The position numbers and the translations under genes are program-made. Below, in pieces: positions 42,519 to 51,519 of a stretch of DNA of 64,000 nt (within the stretch, counting starts at the first letter, position 1; each line of letters begins with the position of its first letter). The notes beneath the pieces are model-generated. The model was not told where the DNA came from. It searched no databases and was given only the letters and a program-made list of their open reading frames with translations. Source of the DNA: Nocardia sp. CC227C (GTDB lineage Bacteria; Actinomycetota; Actinomycetes; Mycobacteriales; Mycobacteriaceae); contig NZ_JASITE010000003.1 of assembly GCF_030767025.1 (NCBI RefSeq), positions 434,001 through 498,000 of the forward strand. The letters are read 5' to 3'.

Positions 42519-42561
42519 CTGCACCTCCTGGGTTCCCACCACCGAGTTCGGTTCGCCGCGT

Positions 42562-42567
42562 TAGTCT
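42562..42567 (+). promoter_or_regulatory. -10 element for leaderless lrpA mRNA
   Basis: TAGTCT, 6 nt before the lrpA ATG, with no ribosome-binding site. It lies in a 55-base divergent region shared with pcd, a natural site for autoregulation. Confidence 0.45.
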
Positions 42568-42573
42568 TCGCTG

Positions 42574-43026
42574 ATGGCGGATACACCGGCGAAACCCGTA
42601 CTCGACGATATCGATCGGCTGCTGATACGCGAACTGATTGCCGACGGTCGCGCCACCCTGTCCAACCTTGCCGAGAAGGCGAACCTCTCGGTTTCCGCCG
42701 TGCAGTCTCGGGTGCGGCGGTTGGAGGCGCGTGGTGTGATTCGCGGCTACACGGCGAACGTGGATCCCGAGGCGTTGGGTCAGATGCTGTCGGCATTCGT
42801 CGCGATCACTCCTCTCGACCCCTCGCAGCCCGATGACGCGCCCGCTCTCCTGCAACATGTACCCGGAATCGAGGCATGTCATTCGGTGGCGGGCGAGGAG
42901 AGCTACATGCTGTTGGTCCGGGTGGCATCCCCCCGGCACCTGGAGCAGCTGTTGCAAGAGATCCGTGCGACCGCCAACGTCAGGACACGAAGCACCATCA
43001 TTCTGCAGACATTCTATGACAAGTAG
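42574..43026 (+). CDS. lrpA: Lrp/AsnC-family regulator of lysine catabolism
   Basis: 150 aa. The N-terminal HTH is DIDRLLIRELIADGRATLSN then LSVSAVQSRVRRLEARGV; the C-terminal RAM ligand domain has AFVAITPLDPSQ and VAGEESYMLLVRV. LrpA homologues bind amino acids and control lat in mycobacteria (established for Rv3291c, which affects persistence). It lies between pcd and lat, divergent to the first and in tandem with the second. Confidence 0.92.
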   Translation: MADTPAKPVLDDIDRLLIRELIADGRATLSNLAEKANLSVSAVQSRVRRLEARGVIRGYTANVDPEALGQMLSAFVAITPLDPSQPDDAPALLQHVPGIEACHSVAGEESYMLLVRVASPRHLEQLLQEIRATANVRTRSTIILQTFYDK

Positions 43027-43030
43027 CCTT

Positions 43031-43085
43031 GGATCGTAATTATTTCGTTGTTTACGGGTCTCGCCGTTAATTTTCCTTTACAGTG
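43031..43085 (+). promoter_or_regulatory. AT-rich lat promoter region, candidate LrpA sites
   Basis: Between lrpA and lat the DNA is unusually AT-rich for this window: GTAATTATTTC and GTTAATTTTCC flank TTTACGGG. Lrp proteins prefer AT-rich, bent DNA, so this is the likely LrpA target. Individual sites are not defined. Confidence 0.45.
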
Positions 43086-43090
43086 GTGGC

Positions 43091-44431
43091 GTGACCCTCG
43101 AATTCGATCGGCTCGGGGCGGTTGCCGAAACGACACTGGTCACCCCCGCCCGGGTGCACGAAATCCTCTCCGCTTCCATCCTCGCGGACGGTTTCGACAT
43201 GGTCCTGGACCTGCGGAAATCCCGCGGTCCCCGTTTGGTCGACGCCCGTACCGGTGACGTCTACCTCGACATGTTCGGGTTCTTCGCCTCCAACGCGCTG
43301 GGGATGAATCACCCCGCGCTGGCCGACGATCGCGCCTTCCGCGCGAGCCTGTCGGACGCGGCGATCAACAAGCCCAGCAACTCCGATATCTACACCGTCG
43401 AGATGGCCCGCTTCGTGGAGACTTTCACGCGGGTGCTCGGCGACCCCCGGCTACCGCACCTGTTCTTCATCGACGGTGGCGGCCTCGCGGTGGAGAACGC
43501 CCTCAAGACGGCCTTCGACTGGAAGAGCCGTCACAATGAAATGCACGGTCGCCCAGCGGAACTCGGCACCAAGGTGCTGCATCTGACCGGAGCCTTCCAC
43601 GGCCGCACCGGCTACACCATGTCGCTCACCAACACCGATCCGGTGAAGACGGCACGGTTCCCCAAGTTCGACTGGCCGCGCATCGAGACCCCGTACCTGG
43701 CCTCCGGTCGCGATCTGGAGGCCGCCGAGCGTCGCGCGCTGGACCAGGCCATCCGCGCCTTCACCGCGCATCCGCACGATATCGCCTGCTTCATCGCCGA
43801 ACCCATCCAGGGCGAGGGCGGCGACCGGCATATGCGGCCGGAATTCCTGCGCACCATGCAGGATCTGTGCCACGACAACGACGCGTTGTTCATCCTCGAC
43901 GAGGTGCAGACCGGCGTCGGCATGACCGGCAGCCTGTGGGCCTATCAGCAGCTCGGACTGGAACCGGATGTGGTGGCCTTCGGCAAGAAGACCCAGGTGT
44001 GCGGGATCATGGCGGGCGGCCGGGTGGACGACGTGCCCGACAACGTCTTCCGGGTGAGCTCGCGGCTCAACTCCACCTGGGGCGGCAACCTCACCGACAT
44101 GGTGCGGTCGCGGCGGATTCTCGAGGTCATCGCGCGCGACGGGTTGGTCACGGCCGCAAAGGAACTGGGTGAGCATCTGCTGGAGCGGCTGACCACCCTG
44201 GCGGTCGACCACGCCGCGGTGAGCGATCCGCGCGGGCGCGGTCTCATGTGCGCCGTCACCCTGGAGTCGGCGGGTCTGCGTGACGAGGTGCTGACGCGCT
44301 TGCGGGAGGAGGAGCGGGTGCTGATCCTCGGCACCGGCGAGCGCGGCATCCGGTTCCGGCCGCCGCTCACCGTCACCGTCGCCGAACTCGACGAGGCGGT
44401 GGACGCCCTGGATCGCGTATTGACCCGCTAG
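43091..44431 (+). CDS. lat: L-lysine 6-aminotransferase (lysine epsilon-aminotransferase)
   Basis: 446 aa. Class III PLP aminotransferase: L-lysine + 2-oxoglutarate to allysine (which cyclises to P6C) + glutamate. PLP loop FIDGGGLAVENALKTA, AFHGRTGYTMSL, Asp in LFILDEVQTGVG and the Schiff-base lysine in VVAFGKKTQVCG. GTG start. It lies downstream of lrpA with an AT-rich promoter, opposite pcd, which takes its product. In some Nocardia and Streptomyces lat starts cephamycin synthesis, but no beta-lactam genes are present here, so general lysine catabolism is the role. Confidence 0.95.
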   Translation: MTLEFDRLGAVAETTLVTPARVHEILSASILADGFDMVLDLRKSRGPRLVDARTGDVYLDMFGFFASNALGMNHPALADDRAFRASLSDAAINKPSNSDIYTVEMARFVETFTRVLGDPRLPHLFFIDGGGLAVENALKTAFDWKSRHNEMHGRPAELGTKVLHLTGAFHGRTGYTMSLTNTDPVKTARFPKFDWPRIETPYLASGRDLEAAERRALDQAIRAFTAHPHDIACFIAEPIQGEGGDRHMRPEFLRTMQDLCHDNDALFILDEVQTGVGMTGSLWAYQQLGLEPDVVAFGKKTQVCGIMAGGRVDDVPDNVFRVSSRLNSTWGGNLTDMVRSRRILEVIARDGLVTAAKELGEHLLERLTTLAVDHAAVSDPRGRGLMCAVTLESAGLRDEVLTRLREEERVLILGTGERGIRFRPPLTVTVAELDEAVDALDRVLTR

Positions 44432-44442
44432 CGCTCGCGCCC

Positions 44443-44482
44443 CGACAGGCCGGTGTCGACCGACATTCGAACCGGCCTGTCG
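44443..44482 (+). terminator. 12-bp hairpin after lat
   Basis: CGACAGGCCGGT, 16-nt loop, ACCGGCCTGTCG, a perfect stem 12 nt after the lat stop. No U-tract, as is common in high-GC actinobacteria. The rest of the 263-base gap to accD5 shows only the accD5 promoter. Confidence 0.6.
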
Positions 44483-44681
44483 CGCTGCGCGCGGAAACCC
44501 CTGTTCGACACCGATGTCGGCCGCTGTTCCGGATGCGGAACAACGGGAGTTGGCGGCTGTCGGGAATCGCCGACCGACAGCGAATTCACCCGTTCCGACC
44601 AGCCATTTTCTACTGGCGGGTAGCCAATAGCGATACCGGTGAGTAGCACCCGGCGGATTACGAAGGGGGCCTGGTACTGGT

Positions 44682-44687
44682 TACACT
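44682..44687 (+). promoter_or_regulatory. -10 element for leaderless accD5 mRNA
   Basis: TACACT, 7 nt before the accD5 ATG; no ribosome-binding site is seen. Confidence 0.45.
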
Positions 44688-44694
44688 CGCGGCC

Positions 44695-46335
44695 ATGACG
44701 AGTGTCCAGCAGCAGCCTTCGCCGGGGTCGGCGGGCGCCCCAGATATCCACACCACCGCCGGCAAGTTGGCTGACCTGCGCAGTCGCCTCGACGAAGCCA
44801 AGCACCCGGTGGGTGAGGCCGTGGTCGACAAGGTGCACGCCAAGGGCAAGATGACCGCGCGCGAGCGCATTCTCGCCCTGCTGGACGAGGGCTCGTTCGT
44901 CGAACTCGACGCGCTGGCCCGGCACCGCAGCGTGAACTTCGGCCTGGAGAACAACCGCCCCCTCGGCGACGGCGTGGTCACCGGCTACGGCACCGTCGAC
45001 GGCCGCGACGTCTGCATCTTCTCCCAGGACGTCACCGTGTTCGGCGGCTCCCTCGGCGAGGTGTACGGCGAGAAGATCGTCAAGGTCATGGATCTGGCGC
45101 TCAAGACCGGCCGCCCGCTGGTCGGCATCAACGAGGGCGCGGGCGCGCGCATCCAGGAGGGCGTCGTCTCCCTGGGCCTCTACGGCGAGATCTTCCACCG
45201 CAATATCCAGGCGTCCGGCGTGATCCCGCAGATCTCGCTCATCATGGGCCCGGCCGCCGGTGGGCACGTGTACTCGCCCGCGCTGACCGACTTCGTCGTC
45301 ATGGTCGACCAGACCTCGCAGATGTTCGTGACCGGTCCGGACGTCATCAAGACCGTCACCGGCGAAGAGGTCACCATGGAGGAACTGGGCGGCGCCCACA
45401 CCCACATGGTCAAGTCCGGTGTCGCCCACTACGTCGCCTCCGGCGAGCAGGACGCGCTCGACTACGTCAAGGACCTGCTGTCCTACCTGCCGAGCAACAA
45501 TCGGGCCGAGGCCCCGCGCTTCCCGGCGTCGGACCCCATCGAGGGCGCGATCGAGGATTCCCTCACCGAGGAGGATCTCGAGCTCGACACCATCATCCCG
45601 GACTCGCCGAACCAGCCCTACGACATGCACGAGGTCATTCGCTGCCTGGTCGACGACGACGAGTTCCTGGAGGTGCAGGCCGAGCGCGCGATGAACATCA
45701 TCGTCGGCTTCGCCCGCATCGACGGCCGCAGCATCGGCATCGTGGCCAACCAGCCCACCCAGTTCGCGGGCTGCCTGGATATCGACGCCTCGGAGAAGGC
45801 CGCTCGCTTCGTGCGCACCTGCGACGCCTTCAATATCCCGATCATCACACTGGTCGACGTGCCGGGCTTCCTGCCGGGCACCGGCCAGGAGTTCAACGGC
45901 ATCATCCGCCGCGGCGCCAAGCTGCTCTACGCCTACGGTGAGGCCACTGTGGGCAAGATCACAATTATCACCCGCAAGGCATACGGTGGCGCCTACGACG
46001 TCATGGGTTCCAAGCACATGGGAGCCGATGTGAATCTGGCGTGGCCGACGGCGCAGATCGCTGTCATGGGCGCGTCGGGTGCGGTGGGCTTCGTCTACCG
46101 CAAGCAGTTGCAGCAGGCCGCCGCGGAGGGCGCCGACGTCGACGCGCTGCGCCTGGAGCTGCAGAACGAGTACGAAGACACCCTGGTCAACCCGTATGTG
46201 GCGGCCGAGCGCGGCTACGTGGACGCGGTCATCCCGCCGTCGCACACCCGCGGTCAGATCGTCTCCGCCCTGCGCCTGCTCGAACGCAAGATGGTGACCC
46301 TGCCGCCGAAGAAGCACGGCAACATTCCGCTGTGA
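44695..46335 (+). CDS. accD5: Propionyl-/acyl-CoA carboxylase beta subunit
   Basis: 546 aa carboxyltransferase. N-domain [16 protein letters not shown], oxyanion [13 protein letters not shown] and [16 protein letters not shown]-domain [18 protein letters not shown] and [17 protein letters not shown]. It transfers CO2 from the biotin of AccA3 to propionyl-CoA (and related acyl-CoA), giving methylmalonyl-CoA for methyl-branched lipids and mycolate-type precursors. The substrate-specifying Asp of propionyl-type enzymes is plausible in [10 protein letters not shown] but cannot be proved. First gene of the carboxylase region; accE and accA3 follow. Confidence 0.95.
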   Translation: MTSVQQQPSPGSAGAPDIHTTAGKLADLRSRLDEAKHPVGEAVVDKVHAKGKMTARERILALLDEGSFVELDALARHRSVNFGLENNRPLGDGVVTGYGTVDGRDVCIFSQDVTVFGGSLGEVYGEKIVKVMDLALKTGRPLVGINEGAGARIQEGVVSLGLYGEIFHRNIQASGVIPQISLIMGPAAGGHVYSPALTDFVVMVDQTSQMFVTGPDVIKTVTGEEVTMEELGGAHTHMVKSGVAHYVASGEQDALDYVKDLLSYLPSNNRAEAPRFPASDPIEGAIEDSLTEEDLELDTIIPDSPNQPYDMHEVIRCLVDDDEFLEVQAERAMNIIVGFARIDGRSIGIVANQPTQFAGCLDIDASEKAARFVRTCDAFNIPIITLVDVPGFLPGTGQEFNGIIRRGAKLLYAYGEATVGKITIITRKAYGGAYDVMGSKHMGADVNLAWPTAQIAVMGASGAVGFVYRKQLQQAAAEGADVDALRLELQNEYEDTLVNPYVAAERGYVDAVIPPSHTRGQIVSALRLLERKMVTLPPKKHGNIPL

Positions 46336-46338
46336 TGC

Positions 46339-46410
46339 GGCGATAAGCGCGGTATGGGGCGCACACTTGGATGTGTACGCACGTGCAATTCCATACCGCG
46401 CACCATCGCC
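46339..46410 (+). ncRNA. Long intergenic stem-loop between accD5 and accE
   Basis: GGCGAT + GCGCGGTATGG pairs with CCATACCGCGC + ATCGCC, giving a 17-bp stem with a small internal loop; the 33-nt loop holds a second hairpin ACAC...GTGT. It starts 3 nt after the accD5 stop. It may be a terminator, a processing site or a cis element that sets the ratio of AccD5 to AccE. Confidence 0.5.
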
Positions 46411-46541
46411 CCATCCGAGTGAAAATGGTTATGGCCAAACCCTCGCCGCCGAGGGTTGGAACGAATACCGTTTGCGGACCGGATTCGATCCGGACGCGAA
46501 CCAGCCGCGACGAGCGGCGAACGGACAGGAGGACTGGCGCT

Positions 46542-46865
46542 GTGACGACCATGGCAGATGAAGAGGTTTTACGCGCCGCCGAACTGGATCTGGCGGTCGA
46601 CGAGTTCGTCGAGGTGGTCGACGCGCCCGTCATCGACGCCGAACCGGCCCACGCGGGTCCGGTGGTTCAGGTGCTGAAGGGCAATCCGACCGACGACGAA
46701 CTGGCCGCCCTGGTGGCCGTTCTCACCGCGGCCGCGGCGAACGCCGCCGCCGCTCCGGTCGCCACCGGTCCGACCGATATGTGGGGCCGTCCGACCCTGC
46801 TGCACCGCGGCACGTCACCATTCTCGCCCTACGCGTTCCCGGCGCTGTCCCACCTGCGGGGCTGA
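46542..46865 (+). CDS. accE5: Acyl-CoA carboxylase epsilon subunit
   Basis: 107 aa. The AccE/PccE signature is VVQVLKGNPTDDELAALVAV (about 45-65), followed by a DMWGRPTLLHR tail; the first 40 residues are acidic. AccE subunits stabilise and stimulate AccA3-AccD5 complexes (established in M. tuberculosis). The GTG at 46542 is chosen because AGGAGG lies 9 nt upstream; an ATG at 46551 is possible. Translated from the same direction as accD5 but after a 206-base gap with a strong hairpin. Confidence 0.9.
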   Translation: MTTMADEEVLRAAELDLAVDEFVEVVDAPVIDAEPAHAGPVVQVLKGNPTDDELAALVAVLTAAAANAAAAPVATGPTDMWGRPTLLHRGTSPFSPYAFPALSHLRG

Positions 46866-46940
46866 TCGGATCGGCCGGATGCGACGGCTTCCGCGCGACC
46901 ACGCGCGGCGCCGAACGCGCCTGCTGCGATACTGAGCGCC

Positions 46941-47597
46941 GTGACCGTTTTCGTACTGGCCTCCGCGTCCCCGGCCCGGCTCGGCGTACTGCGTAACGCG
47001 GGCATCGAGCCCGTGGTCCGGGTGTCGAACGTCGACGAGGACGCGGTCGCCGCCGCACTGCCCGACAGCGCCACCCCGGAACGGGTGGTGGTCGAACTGG
47101 CGCGGGCCAAGGCGCGCGCCGTAGCCGCCACGCTCGACCCCGTCGCCTTCGCCGATTCCGTTGTGGTGGGTTGCGATTCGATGCTGCTGATCGACGGCGA
47201 GCTACAGGGCAAGCCGATGACCGTCGAGGTGGCGCGGGCGCGCTGGGCCGAGATGGCCGGGCGCGCCGCGGATCTGCTCACCGGGCACTGCGTGCTGCGC
47301 CTGCGTGCCGGTGAGATCGTCGCCGAGTCCGCCGATTGCAGCGGCACCACAGTGCATTTCGCCAAACCCGAACCCGAGGCGCTGGAGGCGTATCTGGCGT
47401 CGGGGGAGCCGTTGCAGGTGGCCGGAGCGTTCACCCTGGACGGTCGGGGCGGCTGGTTCGTGGAACGGATCGAGGGTGATCCGTCCAGCGTCATCGGTAT
47501 CGGGCTACCGCTGGTTCGTCGACTGCTTGCCGAGGTGGGGGTCGGTATTGCGGAGCTGTGGGTCGGTCCCGCGGAGCTGGGGATCGACACTGCGTAA
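46941..47597 (+). CDS. maf: Maf-like nucleotide pyrophosphatase
   Basis: 218 aa. Maf/Ham1 fold: start VLASASPARLGVLRNAGI, catalytic Asp in VVVGCDSMLLIDGE, and KPMTVEVAR. It hydrolyses non-canonical or excess NTPs to NMP + PPi. GATACT lies 7 nt before the GTG, so probably leaderless. The last 30 codons overlap the convergent HTH gene, and the end is an imperfect 21-bp repeat (VGIAELWVGPAELG). Confidence 0.92.
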   Translation: MTVFVLASASPARLGVLRNAGIEPVVRVSNVDEDAVAAALPDSATPERVVVELARAKARAVAATLDPVAFADSVVVGCDSMLLIDGELQGKPMTVEVARARWAEMAGRAADLLTGHCVLRLRAGEIVAESADCSGTTVHFAKPEPEALEAYLASGEPLQVAGAFTLDGRGGWFVERIEGDPSSVIGIGLPLVRRLLAEVGVGIAELWVGPAELGIDTA

Positions 47598-48338
47598 CTG
47601 CGGCGCCACCCGGCCGGTGGCCGGGGCCAGGCGCGGCTCCACCCCGTCGACGTCCTTCGTCGGCTCCTCCGCGGCGGCGGCCGGAACGGGTTCGGCCGCA
47701 GGGGGTTTCAGCAGCTCCAGGCGTGCCACGCAGAGCTCGGGCTCCACGAACGGGTGCAGCCGCACCTGCACGTGGTCGCGAGCGCCGTTGCGGTCCAGTA
47801 CTTCACGCATGAGACCCAGGTGCACGCCGCACACCACTTCCGAATGCGTGCGCGCGAGCTCGCGCAGCGGGCAGGCGGTGAGCCGGACCATGGCCTGTTC
47901 GTCGGTCTCGCTGCTCGGATCGCGTTCGGGTGCGAAACCGAGTTCGGAGGCGAGGGTGATGGTGAGGTCCTTGGCGTCGTCGAGGGTTTCGACGGGCTGA
48001 TCGACCGACTCCATTTTCGCGCCCCACACCCGGCCCGCCGCCACGGCGGCGTCGGAGCGCCGCCGGGGATCGGTGCCCAGCTGATCGGCCAGTACCTGCG
48101 CGAGTTCCTGGTAACCCACCGATCGCTGTACGGCGGCGTAACCGATGCGCGGGCGTCCGCGGCCGCGCGGCGGCTGCTGGAATTGGCGTACGAGCGACTC
48201 GCGGGTGAGCACGTCCAAGTGGAAACGAACCGTAGTCACATGCTGGCCGGTGACTCGGGCGAGTTCCTGTGCGTCGAGAGGCTCGCTGGCGCCACGTAGG
48301 ATCGCGAGCAGACGCCGTCGTGGCCAAGAATCGGACAT
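47505..48338 (-). CDS. HTH regulator with Cys-containing domain (SufR/ArsR-like)
   Basis: 277 aa. The winged HTH is LLAILRGASEPLDAQELARV then GQHVTTVRFHLDVLTRESLV, with a basic wing QQPPRGRGRPRIGY. The second domain has CPLRELARTHSEVVCG, with Cys-12-Cys spacing, and a third Cys in ELCVAR, the pattern of iron-sulfur or metal-sensing SufR-type regulators. The last 30 residues are a degenerate repeat (SVDPQLRGTDPQLRNTDPHLG) encoded in DNA that also encodes the end of maf. Divergent from sseA, so it may control sseA. Confidence 0.8.
   Translation of the reverse strand: MSDSWPRRRLLAILRGASEPLDAQELARVTGQHVTTVRFHLDVLTRESLVRQFQQPPRGRGRPRIGYAAVQRSVGYQELAQVLADQLGTDPRRRSDAAVAAGRVWGAKMESVDQPVETLDDAKDLTITLASELGFAPERDPSSETDEQAMVRLTACPLRELARTHSEVVCGVHLGLMREVLDRNGARDHVQVRLHPFVEPELCVARLELLKPPAAEPVPAAAAEEPTKDVDGVEPRLAPATGRVAPQLRSVDPQLRGTDPQLRNTDPHLGKQSTNQR
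47530..47602. repeat. 21-bp imperfect tandem repeat in overlapping 3' ends of maf and the HTH gene
   Basis: About three units of GGGTCGGTNNNGCGGAGCTG. It encodes the Maf tail on one strand and DPQLRxT on the other. Confidence 0.7.
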
Positions 48339-48413
48339 AGCTCACCCCTCCTCCCAGGAGACTTTATCGGATGAAGCTGCGCTTTATTCGCTCAATCATC
48401 TGATTCGTGATCT

Positions 48414-48425
48414 GAAACGAGTTTC
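48414..48425. promoter_or_regulatory. Dyad in the divergent region before sseA
   Basis: GAAAC-GA-GTTTC within the AT-richer 166-base gap between the HTH gene and sseA. A candidate operator for the HTH regulator; no experimental motif is known to me. Confidence 0.35.
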
Positions 48426-48504
48426 GTTACCGCTACCCGCTTACGATCGGTGCAGAGATCTTCAACCGCCACAACTTACCCACCGAGCGTGAAGGACCGA
48501 CACC

Positions 48505-49401
48505 TTGCCCGTCGCCGCGGACCCGAATCCCTCGTTCGGCACATACGCATATCCTCACCGACTAGTAACCACAGAATGGCTGTCGGCAAACATCGGCGCG
48601 CCGGGACTCAAGATCATCGAGACCAATGAGGACATCCTCCTGTACGACATCGGTCACGTCCCGGGCGCCATCAAGATCGATTGGCGAACCGAGCTCGTCG
48701 ACCCGCTCACCCGGGATGTCGTGAACGCGGAACGGTTCGCCGAACTCATGCGCATCAAGGGCATCGAACGCGACGACACCGTGGTCGTGTACGGGGACAA
48801 GGGCAACGGCACGGCGGCGGCCACGGTCTGGACCATGCACCTGTACGGGCATCGGGATGTGCGACTGCTCGACGGCGGCCGCGACGCCTGGATCTCCGAG
48901 GCGCGCGAGACCACCTTCGAGGTGCCCTTCGCCGGGGCGGGCGATTACCCGAAGGTGGACCGCGACGACCGCACGGCGCGGGCGTTCCGCGAGGACGTGG
49001 TGGACCAACTGGGTCGATCGCTGGTGGATGTGCGGCCGCTGGCCGAGTACACGGGCGAGCACACCCTGCTCACCGACCACGAACTGGAACGCGCGCTGCG
49101 CGGCGGACACATCCCCACGGCGGTCAATATCCCGTGGACGACCGCAGTCGGCCCCGATTCGCGCTTCCGGCCCCGGGCCGAACTCGAGGTCGTCTACGGT
49201 GCGGTCGGCACGGCGCCGATCGTCTACGGCCGGGTGGGCGAGCGGTCCGCGCACACCTGGTTCGTGCTCACCTTCCTGCTCGGTATCGAGGGGGTGCGTA
49301 ACTATGACGGCTCCTGGACCGAATGGGGTAATGCGGTCGGAATGCCGATCGTCATGGGAGCCGAGCCCGGTGCCGCACCCGAGATCGCCGCGCGCAGGTA
49401 G
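48505..49401 (+). CDS. sseA: SseA-like rhodanese (sulfurtransferase) lacking the catalytic cysteine
   Basis: 298 aa, two rhodanese domains; the second should carry the nucleophilic Cys in a CRIGERS loop. Here that loop is IVYGRVGERSAHTWF: Gly (GGC) replaces Cys, so thiosulfate:cyanide sulfurtransferase activity is not expected. The rest is well kept (DIGHVPGAIKIDW, RGGHIPTAVNIPW, NYDGSWTEWGNAVGMP). TTG start with GAAGGA 8 nt upstream. Same place as Rv3283 next to accA3. Either a dead enzyme kept for another role, or a recent loss. Confidence 0.88.
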   Translation: MPVAADPNPSFGTYAYPHRLVTTEWLSANIGAPGLKIIETNEDILLYDIGHVPGAIKIDWRTELVDPLTRDVVNAERFAELMRIKGIERDDTVVVYGDKGNGTAAATVWTMHLYGHRDVRLLDGGRDAWISEARETTFEVPFAGAGDYPKVDRDDRTARAFREDVVDQLGRSLVDVRPLAEYTGEHTLLTDHELERALRGGHIPTAVNIPWTTAVGPDSRFRPRAELEVVYGAVGTAPIVYGRVGERSAHTWFVLTFLLGIEGVRNYDGSWTEWGNAVGMPIVMGAEPGAAPEIAARR

Positions 49402-49536
49402 CGCGCACGGCGTTGTAGAGTGTCGCATCGGCCACTCTTCGGGCCTACTCCTCGGTAGCCCTATCCCGACTCGGTGGTTGTTGGCAGACTGCCTACACTG
49501 CCCAAGACGAAAGATTTCTCCAGCACAGGAGGCTCA

Positions 49537-51339
49537 GTGCCCAACCATGCCAACGCGCAGATCACGAAGGTCCTCGTAGCCAATCGAGGCGAGATCGCCG
49601 TGCGCGTGATCCGGGCTGCCAAGGACGCGGGGATCGCCAGCGTCGCCGTGTACGCCGAGCCGGACGCCGACGCGCCGTTCGTGAAGCTCGCCGACGAGGC
49701 ATTCGCACTGGGTGGTCAGACCTCGGCCGAGTCGTACCTGGTGTTCGACAAGATCCTCGATGCCGCCGCCAAGTCCGGCGCCGACGCGATCCACCCCGGC
49801 TACGGCTTCCTGTCGGAGAACGCCGATTTCGCCCAGGCCGTGCTCGACGCCGGCCTCATCTGGATCGGACCCTCCCCGCAGTCCATTCGCGATCTGGGCG
49901 ACAAGGTCACCGCGCGGCACATCGCCGAGCGCGCGCAGGCCCCCATGGCCGCGGGCACCAAGGACCCCGTCAAGGACGCGCAGGAAGTCGTCGCGTTCGC
50001 CGAGCAGTACGGCGTTCCGGTGGCCATCAAGGCCGCCTTCGGCGGTGGCGGCCGCGGCATGAAGGTCGCGCACACCATCGAGGAGATCCCGGAGCTGTTC
50101 GACTCCGCCGTGCGCGAGGCCACCGCCGCCTTCGGCCGCGGTGAGTGCTTCGTGGAGCAGTACCTGGACAAGGCCCGCCACGTCGAGGCCCAGGTCATCG
50201 CCGACAAGCACGGCAACGTGGTGGTCGCGGGCACCCGCGACTGCTCGCTGCAGCGCCGCTTCCAGAAGCTGGTCGAGGAGGCCCCCGCGCCGTTCCTCTC
50301 CGACGAGGTGCGCGCCCAGATCCACGAGTCCGCCAAGCGGATCTGCAAGGAGGCCGGGTACTACGGCGCCGGCACCGTGGAGTACCTGGTGCAGGGCGAG
50401 ACCGTGTCCTTCCTCGAGGTGAACACCCGCCTCCAGGTCGAGCACCCGGTCACCGAGGAGACCGCGGGCATCGACCTGGTGCGCCAGCAGTTCCGCATCG
50501 CCGAGGGCCACGAGCTGTCCATCAAGGAGGATCCGACCCCGCGCGGACACTCCTTCGAATTCCGCATCAACGGCGAGGACGCGGGCCGCAACTTCCTGCC
50601 CGCCCCCGGCCCGGTCACCGTGTACAAGGAGCCGACCGGCCCCGGCGTGCGGATGGATTCCGGCGTGGTCGAGGGCAGCGTCATCGGCGGCCAGTTCGAC
50701 TCCATGCTCGCCAAGCTCATCGTCACCGGCGAGAACCGCGAGCAGGCATTGCAGCGCGCCCGCCGCGCCCTGGCCGAATACCAGGTCGAGGGCCTGGCCA
50801 CCGTCATCCCGTTCCACCGCCACATCGTGGAGAACCCGGCCTTCGTCGGCGACGGCACCAAGTTCGACGTCTACACCAAGTGGATCGAGAACGAGTGGGA
50901 CAACCCCATCGAGCCCTACACCGGCGGCCAGCCCATCGAGGCGGACGACGAGGAGCCCCGGCAGAAGGTGGTCGTCGAGGTCGGCGGCCGTCGTCTGGAG
51001 GTGTCGCTGCCCGGTCAGTTCACCGTCGGCGCGGCCGCGACCGGTGGCGGCGGCAACGGCGCGGGCGTCATCCGCAAGAAGCCGAAGCCGCGCAAGCGTG
51101 GCGGGGCCGGTGGCGGGGCCGCCTCCGGTGACGCCGTGACCGCGCCCATGCAGGGCACCGTGGTCAAGGTCGCCGTCGAGGAGGGCCAGTCGGTCGAGGC
51201 CGGTGACCTGGTGGTGGTGCTCGAGGCCATGAAGATGGAGAACCCGGTGACCGCGCACAAGGCCGGTGTCATCACCGGTCTGGCGGTGGAGGCCGGTGCG
51301 GCCATCACCCAGGGCACCGTGCTCGCCGAGATCAAGTGA
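49537..51339 (+). CDS. accA3: Acyl-CoA carboxylase alpha subunit (biotin carboxylase + BCCP)
   Basis: 600 aa. Biotin carboxylase domain: [31 protein letters not shown]-grasp loop [13 protein letters not shown], catalytic [15 protein letters not shown] Gly/Lys-rich linker about 505-530 leads to a biotinyl domain with EAMKMEN (Lys about 568). It carboxylates biotin for AccD-type partners (AccD4/5/6 in mycobacteria). GTG start with AGGAGG 5 nt upstream. It ends with a strong terminator; biotinylated by BirA, encoded 1.5 kb downstream. Confidence 0.96.
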   Translation: MPNHANAQITKVLVANRGEIAVRVIRAAKDAGIASVAVYAEPDADAPFVKLADEAFALGGQTSAESYLVFDKILDAAAKSGADAIHPGYGFLSENADFAQAVLDAGLIWIGPSPQSIRDLGDKVTARHIAERAQAPMAAGTKDPVKDAQEVVAFAEQYGVPVAIKAAFGGGGRGMKVAHTIEEIPELFDSAVREATAAFGRGECFVEQYLDKARHVEAQVIADKHGNVVVAGTRDCSLQRRFQKLVEEAPAPFLSDEVRAQIHESAKRICKEAGYYGAGTVEYLVQGETVSFLEVNTRLQVEHPVTEETAGIDLVRQQFRIAEGHELSIKEDPTPRGHSFEFRINGEDAGRNFLPAPGPVTVYKEPTGPGVRMDSGVVEGSVIGGQFDSMLAKLIVTGENREQALQRARRALAEYQVEGLATVIPFHRHIVENPAFVGDGTKFDVYTKWIENEWDNPIEPYTGGQPIEADDEEPRQKVVVEVGGRRLEVSLPGQFTVGAAATGGGGNGAGVIRKKPKPRKRGGAGGGAASGDAVTAPMQGTVVKVAVEEGQSVEAGDLVVVLEAMKMENPVTAHKAGVITGLAVEAGAAITQGTVLAEIK

Positions 51340-51375
51340 ACTCGCGCCGGATACCGTGGTCCGGCAAGTGATTCG

Positions 51376-51413
51376 GCCGATGGGCCGCTCACCGTGGTGA
51401 GCGGCCCATCGGC
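51376..51413 (+). terminator. 18-bp perfect hairpin after accA3
   Basis: GCCGATGGGCCGCTCACC followed by GT and the exact complement. 37 nt after the accA3 stop, before TGTTCGG. Very stable; the likely end of the accA3 transcript. Confidence 0.75.
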
Positions 51414-51519
51414 TGTTCGGCCGGGTGTCCCGGACCGGCCGGGGGTACGCGTCGGCACGGGCGGCGGTCTACGCGTCGCGGCGGACGTACCGGCCGAACG
51501 AGCGCGCTATCGTCGAGAT

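Noticed and set aside
40989..44431. Start of a cephamycin/beta-lactam cluster (lat + pcd)
   Set aside because: lrpA lies between them and no pcbAB, pcbC or other beta-lactam genes follow; the order matches the general lysine catabolism locus of mycobacteria.
49534..51258. 574-codon minus-strand open frame
   Set aside because: Antisense to accA3, a typical consequence of strong GC bias at third codon positions.
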